From Thecaphora thlaspeos (Eukaryota > Basidiomycota > Ustilaginomycetes > Urocystidales > Glomosporiaceae), in assembly GCA_900291925.1 (NCBI GenBank), contig UWYS01000006.1, positions 372,001 through 436,000 on the forward strand: a DNA stretch of 64,000 nucleotides, written 5' to 3'. Made by a program: the position numbers and the translations under genes. The notes under the pieces are model-generated. The model saw only the letters and a list, made by a program, of their open reading frames with translations, did no database searches and had not been told where the DNA came from. This document shows positions 9,919-20,174 of this stretch, one piece after another (within the stretch, counting starts at the first letter, position 1; each line of letters opens with the position of its first letter).

Positions 9919-12008
9919 TTGGCAGCCATGCCTGCAGATAAGTTAGGTGTTACGTAGGATGTCTGCATCTCCGGTAAGGATAGCATATCTGCTTCTTCAC
10001 TTGTGCGAAGAGCTGGGTCTTGAGTGTCTCAGGCCGATATACAAAGCGGCAACAAAGGACGTCTGGTCGCCGGTGTGTTGTGTTTACGGAGCGCGCCCCA
10101 CGTTGACAGGCCCCGTTCGGTCGAGATTGCCGAGACGCGGGAGATCCGAAAGGGAGGCGCCAACGTCTCTGTGAAAGAGACAGCTTTGGCTCGGGAATTA
10201 AGGCCAGACAACGCAGTCAAAACGACGACCAGCACCACCACCAACATCGGGAGCAGCACACGGAATGGCTGGACCCGATCTGGGAGCGGAAGGTTGCCGA
10301 AGAAGATGAGTTCGCAAAGGACCGTTCCGGGACAAGCTCAGCCGGCGCAACCGCTCTGTCCCCGGTGGTGAGGATGGGAGGCACAAAGCGGAGACGGAAC
10401 CTTGGTGCGGTGGTGGACATCGAGCGGATGCCTCCGCGCTCGCAGAAAGACTCAAGACTTAGAGTCGGGCCAGAAGGACTTTGGCCGCACCCTACACTTG
10501 AAAGCTTAACGAGTTGCATACAGCAAGCGAGGCCGAGGCAACAGGTTTAAAGCCGAATATGTAAGAGTTTGACAGGCCACCAACCTTCTTCGGCGGATGT
10601 CCCGAACAAGCTCGCAACATTGCTTGACAGCACGCACGGAGGTGTGCTATTTGCAGAGTAAGCGTGAGGAGAGTATGTTCGGGTGCTGCGCACACAGCCG
10701 CCGCCTCTGTATGCCCGCCCGACCTCTTCATCCTGCTACATATGTACAGCTCCGACTCGGCCACGTCTCGGCCGCAGCTGGCTCGCAGCCAGAAGGGCCT
10801 GAACTTACGGTCCAGCGTCTGGCCGCCACCAGCTGCCATTGCCTGTGCAACTTTCTCACAGCAGCGAGCAAACAGAGAGAGCAGGGCGAGAACTGAGCAA
10901 AGCAGATGTGAATAGTTATGGGCACCTTACATAGCTTCTTTGATGGCCAAACGAGTGTCGGAGCGATGCAGCGTCAAGTAGTGAAAGGCGGAGGCAACCG
11001 ACACGGCTAAGCTTAGACTTTGCTAGCCAACTAAGAGTACTGTGTAGTACGCCTTGGCTTGCCCCTCCGCTCTCTGCTGCTCCCCCGCCCCCACCGGGGA
11101 GGCGGGTTAAAGTGGACCGATCCGCTTTCCTATTCCTTTTTTTTTTTTTTCCTCGCCGCGTCGCCCTCGCTCTCCTCAGGCAGCAGAGCGCGAGTGGGCG
11201 AGAGACCGACACAGGTCGCCGTCACACTCCCGCCCAGACGCCGGGACACCCGCTTCACACGCATTCCCCCTTCCAACTTTCATCGCTATTCAACCTCTTT
11301 ACCACCATCACATCCACAGAGTGTCAGGCTTGTCAACCGCAGCCGCGCCCACTGTCACGCTCACCACGCCCCCTTCACCTCCGTCCGGTTCATCCCGTCG
11401 ACTGGCCCTTTGCGGCTCATCGACTGACCCACTCCACCCTCGCTCCGCCGTACGCCGCCTAGTCTATCCATCTCATCACCCACCCACCTCTGCGCCGCTG
11501 CGGGCCCCCACTGTCCCCGACCCGGTCCACGTTTCAATCTCGCTTCCTACGCAAACCTCGCTCCAGAGCTTAACTTCGTCGAGCCCTGCCTGTTGGAACA
11601 TCTGCGCCAGACGCTTCACTTCCCCGTGCTCCTCTTTTTGAACTGCAGAAAGTAGTGTTGTTCTCATCGCCCACAGCCCCCTGCCCTAGAGCCTCAACTT
11701 CTGCTGCGACTCCTTTCTTTCGACCCGGGCCAAGGCGACGATAATCTTCAGCTTCTCCAAGGGCCTCGATCACATCACGTCCCTCCGAGCTGGCCTTGAC
11801 CTCGCCACGGCTATCTCTCTCCAAACGACGACGGCCACGGCATCTCACCTCGACCGGATCACCTCAGCTCATCCTAGTTCAGCCGTGCTCGACTCCGCTC
11901 AACTCAACTCCTCATTCCAACTCGGCTCAGCCAAGCATCTTCTTGCCTTTCAGACCGATAAGCCGACCAAACATCCCTCCACCCACATCACCAACTGCCG
12001 CTCTCCGG

Positions 12009-12041
<33 letters not shown>

Positions 12042-12058
12042 TCAGCAGGGAACTTGCA
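9919..12058. other. 2.1 kb intergenic and leader region; no supported gene
   Basis: No open frame here has a domain, plausible splice series or coding-like composition. From about 11060 the plus strand becomes very pyrimidine-rich, with a run of 13 T near 11138-11150, a common look of fungal promoters and long leaders. This part likely serves the gene starting at 12059. A pair of TAC...GTA motifs (GTACTGTGTAGTAC) lies at 11036-11050. Confidence 0.45.
12010..12040 (+). repeat. (CA)n microsatellite
   Basis: About 15 tandem CA units directly upstream of the start codon at 12059, most likely in the leader of that gene. Length should vary between strains. Confidence 0.9.
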
Positions 12059-13018
12059 ATGGCGCTCAACCTGGACGATCTAATCGGTTCTATGCAGCAT
12101 GGCTTTCACGCCGGAGACCGAGGTAACGATCTCAACGAGATCAGAGAGAACCTCAAGATGACTCTCGGGCAGCAGGCGCTGGGACCGGGACAGATGGACT
12201 TCGGGCAGGGCGGCGGAAACAACGCCGGCGGCAGCGGCCGAAGACCGCCCAATGCGAATAGGCAGTGGGACAATCGCGGCGCCTACGGCCCCTCACACTC
12301 ATCGTTGGACGGCGACGTCGCCATGCTCTCGGGTAGCGTAGAGAACGGAGCCTTGCGCGGACAACGTGGCCAGCAGCAGCAACAGCTGTGGCAGAGCTAC
12401 GCACAGCAGCAGCAGGCCAACTCGAGTTACGGCCGCTCGCCCATGTCGATGGCCAACGACCAAGGCGGCAGCTTCGATGTCCACTTCCTCAATGCACAGA
12501 GCTCGCCACCCATGGGCTTCGGCGGGCCCGGTTCGGTCGGCTCGCAGGGTTCGAGCACCAGCAGTTTCGGCTTTGGAGGATTCGCCCAGGCGCCAGCCAA
12601 CACGCCGCAGCAGACCCCCGTCGAGTCGAGCGCGCTGGCGCGGCAGCTGCAGGCCGAGCTGGAGCGAGCGAGGGACCAGGAGGGCAGCAATCGGATCACC
12701 GAGGCGGACGACGAGCGCTCTGAACCGCCCGACTGGATGGGCCAGCAGCAGCTCAACAGTAGCGGCACCGCCGGAAACAACAGGCAGAGTGCTAGCCTCT
12801 CGCCGCCCCCGCCGTTCGCTTCGGCCACAAACGGGTATAGCCATCAGAGCGGCGCGGCGGGCGAAGACGATGAGGACAGGTCGAGCCTGACGCCGAGAAA
12901 GCTCGTCAACGGGTTCCAGCCTTCTTCCAACGGCGGGGGCAGCAACCACGGGCAGGATGCCACGTATGCGTCGCCGCCGCATCAGGGTGCCGCTCGGTCG
13001 ATCGGCGCGGGCCAATGA
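12059..13018 (+). CDS. low-complexity Gln/Ser/Gly-rich protein of unknown function
   Basis: Single-exon frame of 319 residues. I do not recognise a family. The start is the ATG opening MALNLDDLIGSMQHGF; the frame stays open upstream, but that part is a translated CA repeat and so is taken as leader. The first 40 or so residues look like an amphipathic helical segment and are the only non-repetitive part. The rest is disordered: QQQQQ tracts at about residues 105-125, an FGFGGFAQAP patch, a short charged helix (LARQLQAELERARDQEG) and an acidic EDDEDRS stretch before a serine/proline-rich tail. No signal peptide or membrane segment. Composition suggests a nuclear or RNA-granule protein, but this is inference only. 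Confidence 0.6.
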   Translation: MALNLDDLIGSMQHGFHAGDRGNDLNEIRENLKMTLGQQALGPGQMDFGQGGGNNAGGSGRRPPNANRQWDNRGAYGPSHSSLDGDVAMLSGSVENGALRGQRGQQQQQLWQSYAQQQQANSSYGRSPMSMANDQGGSFDVHFLNAQSSPPMGFGGPGSVGSQGSSTSSFGFGGFAQAPANTPQQTPVESSALARQLQAELERARDQEGSNRITEADDERSEPPDWMGQQQLNSSGTAGNNRQSASLSPPPPFASATNGYSHQSGAAGEDDEDRSSLTPRKLVNGFQPSSNGGGSNHGQDATYASPPHQGAARSIGAGQ

Positions 13019-13472
13019 TGACCTCCTGACGCAACGACGACGATCCCGCTGCGCCTTTCCGCTACCATGGACAATCTCCACTCTCACAAGACCCTTTCCC
13101 TTCTGGCGAGCACGCAAGAGCCATCTTTGCGCGTCTCTCTACCTGTCTGCCACGCTTCGCTCCTCTCCTGTCCCCGCTCGCCCCTCGCTGTTTTCCTCGG
13201 TCTCATCTCCCACCCCCACTTTGATCCCATTGTACTTTTACGAATACCCACCTTCAAAACCTCGTTCCTTGTCTGACCCGCCGAGACTTGGCCATATTGC
13301 CCGCTTCCTCCCACGCTGTCGTCACCTAGCACACCGCCAGTCTACTCTCCATCTCTCTCCGATCCTGAGTTACACACGCATGCACGCCTGATCGAGACCG
13401 CTGTGGAGTGTCGAGTTGTTCGTGGTTTTCGATTCACGACGGAATTTGAGAGGTAATGGCGTGTCCAGGCGT
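13019..13472. other. convergent 3' region
   Basis: About 450 bases between the stop of the low-complexity gene (+) and the stop of RPN12 (-). Pyrimidine-rich, no coding signal. It should contain both 3' ends. Confidence 0.5.
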
Positions 13473-14625
13473 TTAGACGATGCTCTCGAGCTCCTTTGCA
13501 AACTGCAGGTTGGTCGTGATGGTGGCCTTCTTGGAGATGGTGTGCGAGTTGGCCGACGAGGCGTTTGAGAAGTGGACGATCTGCGTCGTCGGGTTCACCT
13601 GCCATCCTCGCTGTTGGATCGCAACATCGCGGACGGAAAAGGAGGGAGAGCGAGCAAAGAGAGGGTCTGAGACAAGGGAATAAGTAGAGGGAGGAGGGGA
13701 GGGGGGTTGACTTACCTCGTTCGCAAAGCTAAGGACCTCTTGGATGTTGTCAAAAAAGAGCAACGTAGCGGCATCGCTGAGGGGTAGGCTATCGTATGCC
13801 TTTTCCTCGCACGATGCGATCTCGTGTCTGTTAGGAGGAGGTTGGTATGCATCGCAAATCGTCAGCCATGTATGTATCCACCTCCTTCCTTCGAGCCCCT
13901 TTCGCAGGGCGGCGAGAGGAAAGGTACAGCCTGAAGACCTACCGAATGGTACCCATGAGCCTGTCTACAAAGAAGCTGTACTCCTCGCGGGGAGCCTGCT
14001 GTCTCGCCCTCCACACCTTGGAGTAGGAACCTTCCATCAGCCAGCGTTCGAGGTTGACGGGGTGTTGGAGGTATGGGCTGTCGCGAACTAGGTCTGTTGG
14101 AAGGGTTTCGAGGGCGGTGTGGAAAGAGGCGATCTCGTTGGAAGAGAGGAGACGGAGCAGGGAGAGACCGAGCAGGGGCTGATGGTTCTGAGAAGCCGGG
14201 AGGATCGAGCTGCAAGCCCAGGCAGAAGGGCGAGGTACGATGCGGTGGGGAGCCTCGAGAGTCAGTACATCACATCCTAGCGTCGACGTTTCGAGCTCAT
14301 GAGCAGGAGCGAGAAAGACGGGTAGAGGAAACTCGGACTGCGGCACTCACGCATAGTCATTGTAGTAAGCCTTCAACAGGTTGATGTACCTATCAAAGCT
14401 CTCTACGTCCTTGACACGGATGCTCCAGAACGCTCCCACCTCGAGCACGTCGCGGGCCAGCGCCAGTTCGTCGGGCTTGGCCTCGGGGAATGGTACAAGG
14501 AGACACGCCTCGGTCAGTGCGATCTTGAGCTTGGTGAGTTGCGTGCGGATCGACGAGAGGTCGGCCGAAGGGTTCGAAAACGACTTGAGCAGCGCATCGT
14601 GCTGCGTTCGTAGGCTCGTCGACAT
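13473..14625 (-). CDS. RPN12: 26S proteasome regulatory subunit RPN12 (PSMD8)
   Basis: Lid subunit of the 19S regulatory particle; in yeast its incorporation licenses joining of lid and base. Four exons, 14351-14625, 13943-14209, 13716-13827 and 13473-13610, give 263 residues, close to yeast Rpn12 (274). The N-terminal helical repeats include the LTKLKIALTE segment and VLEVGAFWSI. The CSN8/PSMD8/eIF3K region follows with PLLGLSLLRLLS, FHTALETLP, HPVNLERWLMEGSYSKVW, then CEEKAYDSLPLSDAATLLFF and the C-terminal winged-helix piece RGWQVNPTTQIVHF. All introns are GT-AG and phases agree. It converges on the low-complexity gene. Confidence 0.93.
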
Positions 14626-15252
14626 CGTGACAAGGTGTAGAGCGGAGAGTGGTAGCGTATGATATGGTATGGTGTGAACTGGGCGGTGCGGCTGCGCGGA
14701 TGTACGCTGCTGCGGGTGCTGGGCGTGAGGGTTGGCGAAGATGGTGGCGGGGAGAACAGGGCGAAGCGCTGAGTCGAGTTGGTCTTTGCCTCGCTCGCTG
14801 GAGAAAGCGGAGCAACGCCGACGTTACGCGGCCCCTCCGCCCAGCTAGCCAGCTCGGGCGAGCCTCTGAACCGCCCCTCTCGGCTCCGCCCGCACGCGTC
14901 CCCACACATCAATTCCCTTAGTCACCCTCACGAACCCTCACCAGTTCATTCAGAAAGCACGGCTCCTAACATAAATCACCGACACAAGGTGTAGTGCACA
15001 GGTCTGGCGATTCACATGTTGACAGCAAGAAAAGTCCCAAACGTTCCAAGGATGGTGGTATTACAAGATGTGGTGCAGCACGGCAGCGAATGTTCAAAGC
15101 GTCGAAAGCCGATCGAGCAGGGCGGAAAGGTAAACTGGCAAAAAAAAGAAAAAAAGGGTGTGTACGTGAAACAGCGCCAGCAACGTCCATATCGCGAAAG
15201 ATGAGACCGTATGGAAAGTGTTGCTCGTCCATCCCCGCGACGAGGGTGGAGC
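14626..15252. other. RPN12 promoter / 3' flank of the next minus gene
   Basis: About 630 bases. The left part should carry the RPN12 promoter and the right part the 3' end of the gene at 15253-17427. Open frames are short and uninformative. Confidence 0.4.
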
Positions 15253-17427
15253 TCAGAGTGCCAGTCCATAGATGACCTTATCCCCACCTTCTACTCCCAG
15301 AGGTGTGTCCAGGACAGGGTACGACAGCCGGTGATGGACGACGCCACCATTAAGGCCAGCCATCGGCTCGCTCTTCTGTACCGGGTCTCTCTCGCCTTTC
15401 ACCATTTGACTACTGCCCATTTCCCCCATTCCACTGAAGATGCCGTCGTTGGCGTCCATAGACGGACTAAGGCACTCGACCAAGTTGGCCAACTTCGCCT
15501 TATCCGAAGGGAACTGAGAATGGTCTTGGCCCGAGTTACGCGCGGAAGGTGGGGGAAAGAGCGGCGGGACGACGTCGTCAAACATCTTGAAAAAGTCGTC
15601 CGAGTTGACGTGGTCGTATCCCGTGCCCGTGCCCGTGCCCGTTCCCGCCAGCGTTCTAGAAGAGTGGGAATGCGAGTGCGGGTAGGAATGAGAAGGTGCA
15701 TTGGGCGAAAATGTACCTCGGCCACCGCCGCCATGTGGCGGGCTGTTGAGATTCCCTCCGCTGCCGCTGGAAACACGGGGCTTGTTCACGGAAGGTGACG
15801 CCGAATGAGCTCGGACAAATGATCGCTTCCGCAGTTGTGCGGAGATGTTCTTCGCTCCACCACCACCACATCCGCCTGACGAGGCGATTGCGCCGTAATG
15901 CGTCTCGCTGGCGTTCGACGACCTTCGCGACTCGGTGGAAGCAGAGGCCACCGAGCTCTTACGCGAGTGCATCGCGCTTCGACGGACAGTGCCGCCTACC
16001 TCTGAACTTGGAGTGGGAGGTAGGTTTGGCAATGGAGTAGAGGGCGGCGGACAGGGCGGTGGCGAGAACGGCAATGTCCCAACTGTGCCACTCGTCTTGT
16101 TGTCTGCTAGCGAGATATGCAGCGGAGGCTTCGCCCGTCTCTCTCGCAACGGCGAACGAGCCGGTAGCGAAAGTGGCGGTCCGGTTGGAAGGGATGGTAG
16201 GAGGGGCGGAGAGGGTTCCTTGGGATAGACCAGCTTGTGCATACCCTGCCCGGCGGCTGCCGAAGCTCGGAGGGAACCGTGCGAGTGCCGTTCTCTCAAC
16301 GTCTTGGGTGGTGGTGGGAAGTTGAACATGCCCAGATCCAGACTGTCGGTCGAGCCCAACGAAGGCATCGCGACCGCTGCTGCTGATGTAGATCTGGTGT
16401 TACTCTTCCTGCTCTCGCCCAGCGGTCTGGAAGACGGCTGCCAACGTTCTACGACCGACGATCTTGATCCTCCCGGCGCCGCATTCGCATCCACATCCAC
16501 ATCAAAATCGGTAAAGACGTCCCTCAAGCTGGACGCGCTCGACTTTGACCTCACGCGACGAGACCTGCTGCTGGAGCTCGACCTGCCGTGCGTCGATTTC
16601 CGGGACGACTCGGGGACGGGCGAGCTGAGCATCTCGACGGTATCGCTGATGGGGATCGCAAGCGTGAGGCCGCTACTACTGCTGCTGCCGATGCCGATGC
16701 CGATGCCGATGGTGCGTTTCGATTCGTGGATCCACTGGAAGCGGATCAACTCGGCCTCGATCGCATCCCCTATGCGGTCGTCTTCCTCTTCTATCTCGAG
16801 AGGCGGCTGTTGGTGTTTCGGAATGTCTTTACGAGGGGTACGGGACTTGGCTCGGTGCGTATCGGAGAAGTCCGACGTGGTGCGACGGTGGTCCTGGCTT
16901 TTGCGGGCTTGGGCGGTGATGTTGGAGACGATGCGTGGGTCAAGGGCCGCTACCGCTGGCCTCGGACGGAGGTCCATGGCGGCTGAGAGTTCGCTGATAG
17001 TACCCTCCTTGGACTTTGCAGACTGTTCCAGCCGCCTTTCGTTCCGGCCTTGGGCGGCGGACGGGTGCGGGAATCTAGGTTCCGGGGAGAAGCCACGGTC
17101 TTCGAAAAGATGCGTTCGCAAAGGCGTTATGGGCACACGATCGACGGGCGTCACGGGAAGCGATGTCGATCCGTCCACTGCGACGGTAGAGCCGTCGGAA
17201 GCGAAAGGAGAAAGCGGCGGAGGAAAGAGGCGTCCCTTTGGCGGTCCGGAGATATCGTTGCTGGACGTTGGAGATGCGGATCGACTCGATGGTGCGATGA
17301 AGAAGCCTTCTAGGTCTAATCCTCGAGCTTCCCCAAGCGCGGTCGGTTTAGGTAGTTGGGAGGAAGGAGGTCGAGCCGGATGTTCGAGGTCGTACGAAGC
17401 TGATCGCCGCGTATAGTGTCGCTGCAT
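15253..17427 (-). CDS. large disordered Ser/Pro-rich protein of unknown function
   Basis: A frame of 724 residues starting at the ATG of MQRHYTRRSASYDLEHPARP. The open frame continues some 290 codons upstream, but that part is repetitive and lacks an ATG with good context, so it is taken as leader. I recognise no domain. The protein is rich in S, P, R and G, with proline runs (FPPPPKTLRERHS, PARSPLRERRAKPP), a GIGIGIG patch and a GTGTGTG patch encoded by hexanucleotide repeats at about 16690-16712 and 15618-15645. Near the C-terminus a short ordered-looking acidic/aromatic segment stands out (NSDDFFKMFDDVVPPLFPPP). Many RxxS/SP sites fit a phosphoprotein scaffold. No signal peptide or membrane segment. 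Confidence 0.55.
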   Translation of the reverse strand: MQRHYTRRSASYDLEHPARPPSSQLPKPTALGEARGLDLEGFFIAPSSRSASPTSSNDISGPPKGRLFPPPLSPFASDGSTVAVDGSTSLPVTPVDRVPITPLRTHLFEDRGFSPEPRFPHPSAAQGRNERRLEQSAKSKEGTISELSAAMDLRPRPAVAALDPRIVSNITAQARKSQDHRRTTSDFSDTHRAKSRTPRKDIPKHQQPPLEIEEEDDRIGDAIEAELIRFQWIHESKRTIGIGIGIGSSSSSGLTLAIPISDTVEMLSSPVPESSRKSTHGRSSSSSRSRRVRSKSSASSLRDVFTDFDVDVDANAAPGGSRSSVVERWQPSSRPLGESRKSNTRSTSAAAVAMPSLGSTDSLDLGMFNFPPPPKTLRERHSHGSLRASAAAGQGMHKLVYPKEPSPPLLPSLPTGPPLSLPARSPLRERRAKPPLHISLADNKTSGTVGTLPFSPPPCPPPSTPLPNLPPTPSSEVGGTVRRSAMHSRKSSVASASTESRRSSNASETHYGAIASSGGCGGGGAKNISAQLRKRSFVRAHSASPSVNKPRVSSGSGGNLNSPPHGGGGRGTFSPNAPSHSYPHSHSHSSRTLAGTGTGTGTGYDHVNSDDFFKMFDDVVPPLFPPPSARNSGQDHSQFPSDKAKLANLVECLSPSMDANDGIFSGMGEMGSSQMVKGERDPVQKSEPMAGLNGGVVHHRLSYPVLDTPLGVEGGDKVIYGLAL

Positions 17428-17520
17428 GATGGGGGCGGCGATGGTGAAGGGGACGGAAAAAGGAGTAGGGAAGGCAACGCCGAACCCGTCAGAGATGTGA
17501 AGAAGACAAGGTGATAAGGA

Positions 17521-17555
17521 TGGCGGCTGGCGGCTGGCGGCTGGCGGCTGGCGGG
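17521..17555. repeat. 7-bp tandem repeat
   Basis: About five head-to-tail units of GGCTGGC/GGCGGCT. It sits about 100 bases upstream of the start codon of the disordered-protein gene. Confidence 0.8.
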
Positions 17556-17774
17556 CTGAGAGGAGGAACGAGTCGAGCGGCGGGGTGACGTTCCTCGACT
17601 GTTTCAGGAGGGAGGTGCGCGGGACCCAAGGGAGAAGGTGGGCCAAGTCCGAACTGTAACTGCGTCGAGGACCACACGGTGAGAGAGGCGGGGAGCGAGA
17701 AAGTGGGGGCAGGTTGACCGGCGAAAGAAGGGAGCGACCGGTCGCACAGCTCGGCGTTTGGCGGTCGTCGAGCC

Positions 17775-17821
17775 GGAGTGCCACTCGGAGTGCCACTCGG
17801 AGTGCCACTCGGAGTGCCACT
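17775..17821. repeat. 12-bp tandem repeat, four copies
   Basis: The unit GGAGTGCCACTC is repeated four times almost without change. GAGTG and CACTC within each unit are complementary, so each copy can form a small hairpin. Confidence 0.9.
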
Positions 17822-20174
17822 GCCTGTCTCAATTCAAAAGCAAAGTGCGGAGAAGTCGAAGATGGGTATACTCTGCGGCGAACGACGTTCAGGGTCTTCT
17901 GTAGTTGGTGTAGGGAATCATGCATACGAAGGTGGATGTACATACACTCCATCTCATGTAGAATGCATAGCCGGCTCCAAAACAAATAGTCTACCAGATT
18001 CAGTCTCGCTCTCGGTGTGGCAGGTGGTTGGCAGCATGAGACTCCGCCACGAGCAGCTGCGCTGGTTCTTAGGTAATGTAACGGTGACTTTCTCCGCAGC
18101 ATAGGCGAACATCGTCCAGCCTCGACTCTGGGCTGCCGGGAAGGTCTTACGGAGAGAGAGACACATGGTGGCTTGGCTTGTCCCGTCAGCTTGAACGTTG
18201 TACGTAGCTCTACCATCTGGTCTTCGGATTCGAGGGTCGAGGCCTCCATCTCGCGTAGCCGGGCAGCATGACGGACAGAGTGGGAAGCACGGAGACTGAT
18301 GTTCAACTCTAGCGTGAGGCTTCCCGAGAGCGGGAAGGCCGGGCGTTGGAAAACGTACGGAGATGAGCGGGACGTGAATGATGACGTTGCGAGCTGCGAG
18401 GGCGAGCGCCATGGAGTTGGTGGTGGCGGCGGCAGTAGGCAGCTGTTTAGAGTGTCGGACCAACAAGGAGACAGTCGAGTGGAATGGCCGTGGAACGGCT
18501 CGAGCGTCGGCGGGTACAGTCGAGCGTTAGAAGAAGTTGACCGGTTCGGTCTACGGTATCTGTGTCTGTGGGGAGAGGCAGGGCGAGGACGAGGGCGAGG
18601 GCGAGGCGAGATTGCAGACGGAGAGGGAGCGATTGGATCATCATCATCGTCCTCTACAGCGAGGCCTTCTCGGAACAGCAGTCACGACGGCTTCATCGGC
18701 GGCGGAGGGGGGCATAAGAAGAGGCGGCGTGGTTTCGGCATCTCTCGCAAGCCCAAATCTAGGCTAGGGATGAAGTGGACCGATGGTCAAGCTTGCCCTC
18801 GGGACGTCGTCGAGCCGTGCGTGCGTGCGTGCGCTACCAAGCCAATCTTGGGAGCTAGAGAGGAGCTGGCGACGTGGACCACTCGATTGATCATGCAGAC
18901 GTTTTTCACAGCGACGATGACGAGGCATCGGCAACTTGGAAGGTCAAGCAATGCCTAGATTGGAGTGGCAGGCGATGCAGCGAGCAGCGAGGTGCAGAGC
19001 GCACACCATGCCTTCTGCCTAGGTGGAAGGGGCCGGAGTTCGAGAGTGCACATATCTGTACGTATGTATTTGAGGGTGGCGCTGTCAAGCAGGTCGGCTC
19101 GGCGTGGCAAGGTCACGACCCTCTCTGACCGACCGGCGGGAAGCTTGCAGAGACGGCGCTTTGGTGCGGCTGGCCAGATGCGAGCTTGGGACGACGACCG
19201 ACAAGCGGATACTGTAAGTACTGTCTGGCGTAAGTAACAGGTACAGCACGCGGTGAGGATTGAGAGATGGCGGGGGGAGGTTACGCGCCTCGCCTCGGCG
19301 CTGTGGCTCGGTTTGGGCGGGGGAGAGTCTGTGAGTGTACATACATACAGTACAGTATGGTATGGCGTGGAGCGCCGACTGCCTGCCTCGCCAGAGACCA
19401 GACCGGAATGCGAGTTGCCTGCCTTATGAGATCCCCGACCCACACGGCCGTCGGCCATGATGCCACAAGAACGACCTGCCTCAACGAGCGTGCACCGCCA
19501 AGCACGCTCACCACAGTACTGTACTGCACTGCTCCGCCTCATCCATTCGGTCCGTCCATCCATCCACCCCACCCCACCCCCTCACTCCCGAGCCGATGTG
19601 AATCTGTCCCTTTCTTTGCACGTTTTGCCGACACAGCCATCCGTCCGAGAAAGGGAAACTTCAGACACCGAACAGTGCACCGGCGTTGTGAATCGTGGCG
19701 CCAAAATTGGTGTTGCCGACTTCTCCGACGTTGGATCTAGTATACAGTTGACGCGATAGTGTGCAAGGTGGACCTCATAGTGAGCCGCGATGCGCCAGAG
19801 TCGGCCAGGCAAGAAAAGTGTCCAAGGCGCCGATTAGCTGGACTATACGGTGCGAGCAAACGAGCGAGGCAGAAAGAGAGTGAGTCGAGGAGAGGTTCAC
19901 GTCAGACCGTGACACAGTCACCGGCCTGTGCGCAACCTCGATCCCTCGAGAGAGACAGAGAGAGGGCAAGGGAGAGTGGAGTATGCTACACTGAACCAGA
20001 GGGAGCGAAGATAGACCGACAGAGCAAGAGAGTGTGTGTAAGGCAGAACAAAGGATGCCGAGCAAGAGTAAAGGAAACGAAGGTGTGTTGCTGCCGTAGG
20101 TGACGAGCGGATGGGATTTTGCAAAAGGGAAGCGTCGGTGCGCAGTCTGTTGGCTCGAGAGGCGGCGGGCATCT

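Larger units (their letters stand above)
17428..20174. other. 2.7 kb intergenic region with tandem repeats; no supported gene
   Basis: Lies between two minus-strand genes, so it should contain the promoter and leader of the disordered-protein gene and the 3' region of the Axl2-like gene. It holds a 7-bp tandem repeat (GGCGGCT type) at 17521-17555, a 12-bp tandem repeat at 17775-17821, and GTACTGTAC-type palindromes near 19346 and 19513. A 219-codon plus-strand frame (18299-18958) has no recognisable content and was not called. Confidence 0.45.

Noticed and set aside
12299..13117. 272-codon minus-strand frame
   Set aside because: Antisense to the Gln/Ser-rich gene; Arg-rich shadow composition.
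18299..18958. 219-codon plus-strand frame
   Set aside because: No recognisable domain, low-complexity Gly/Arg-rich, lies in promoter-like DNA.
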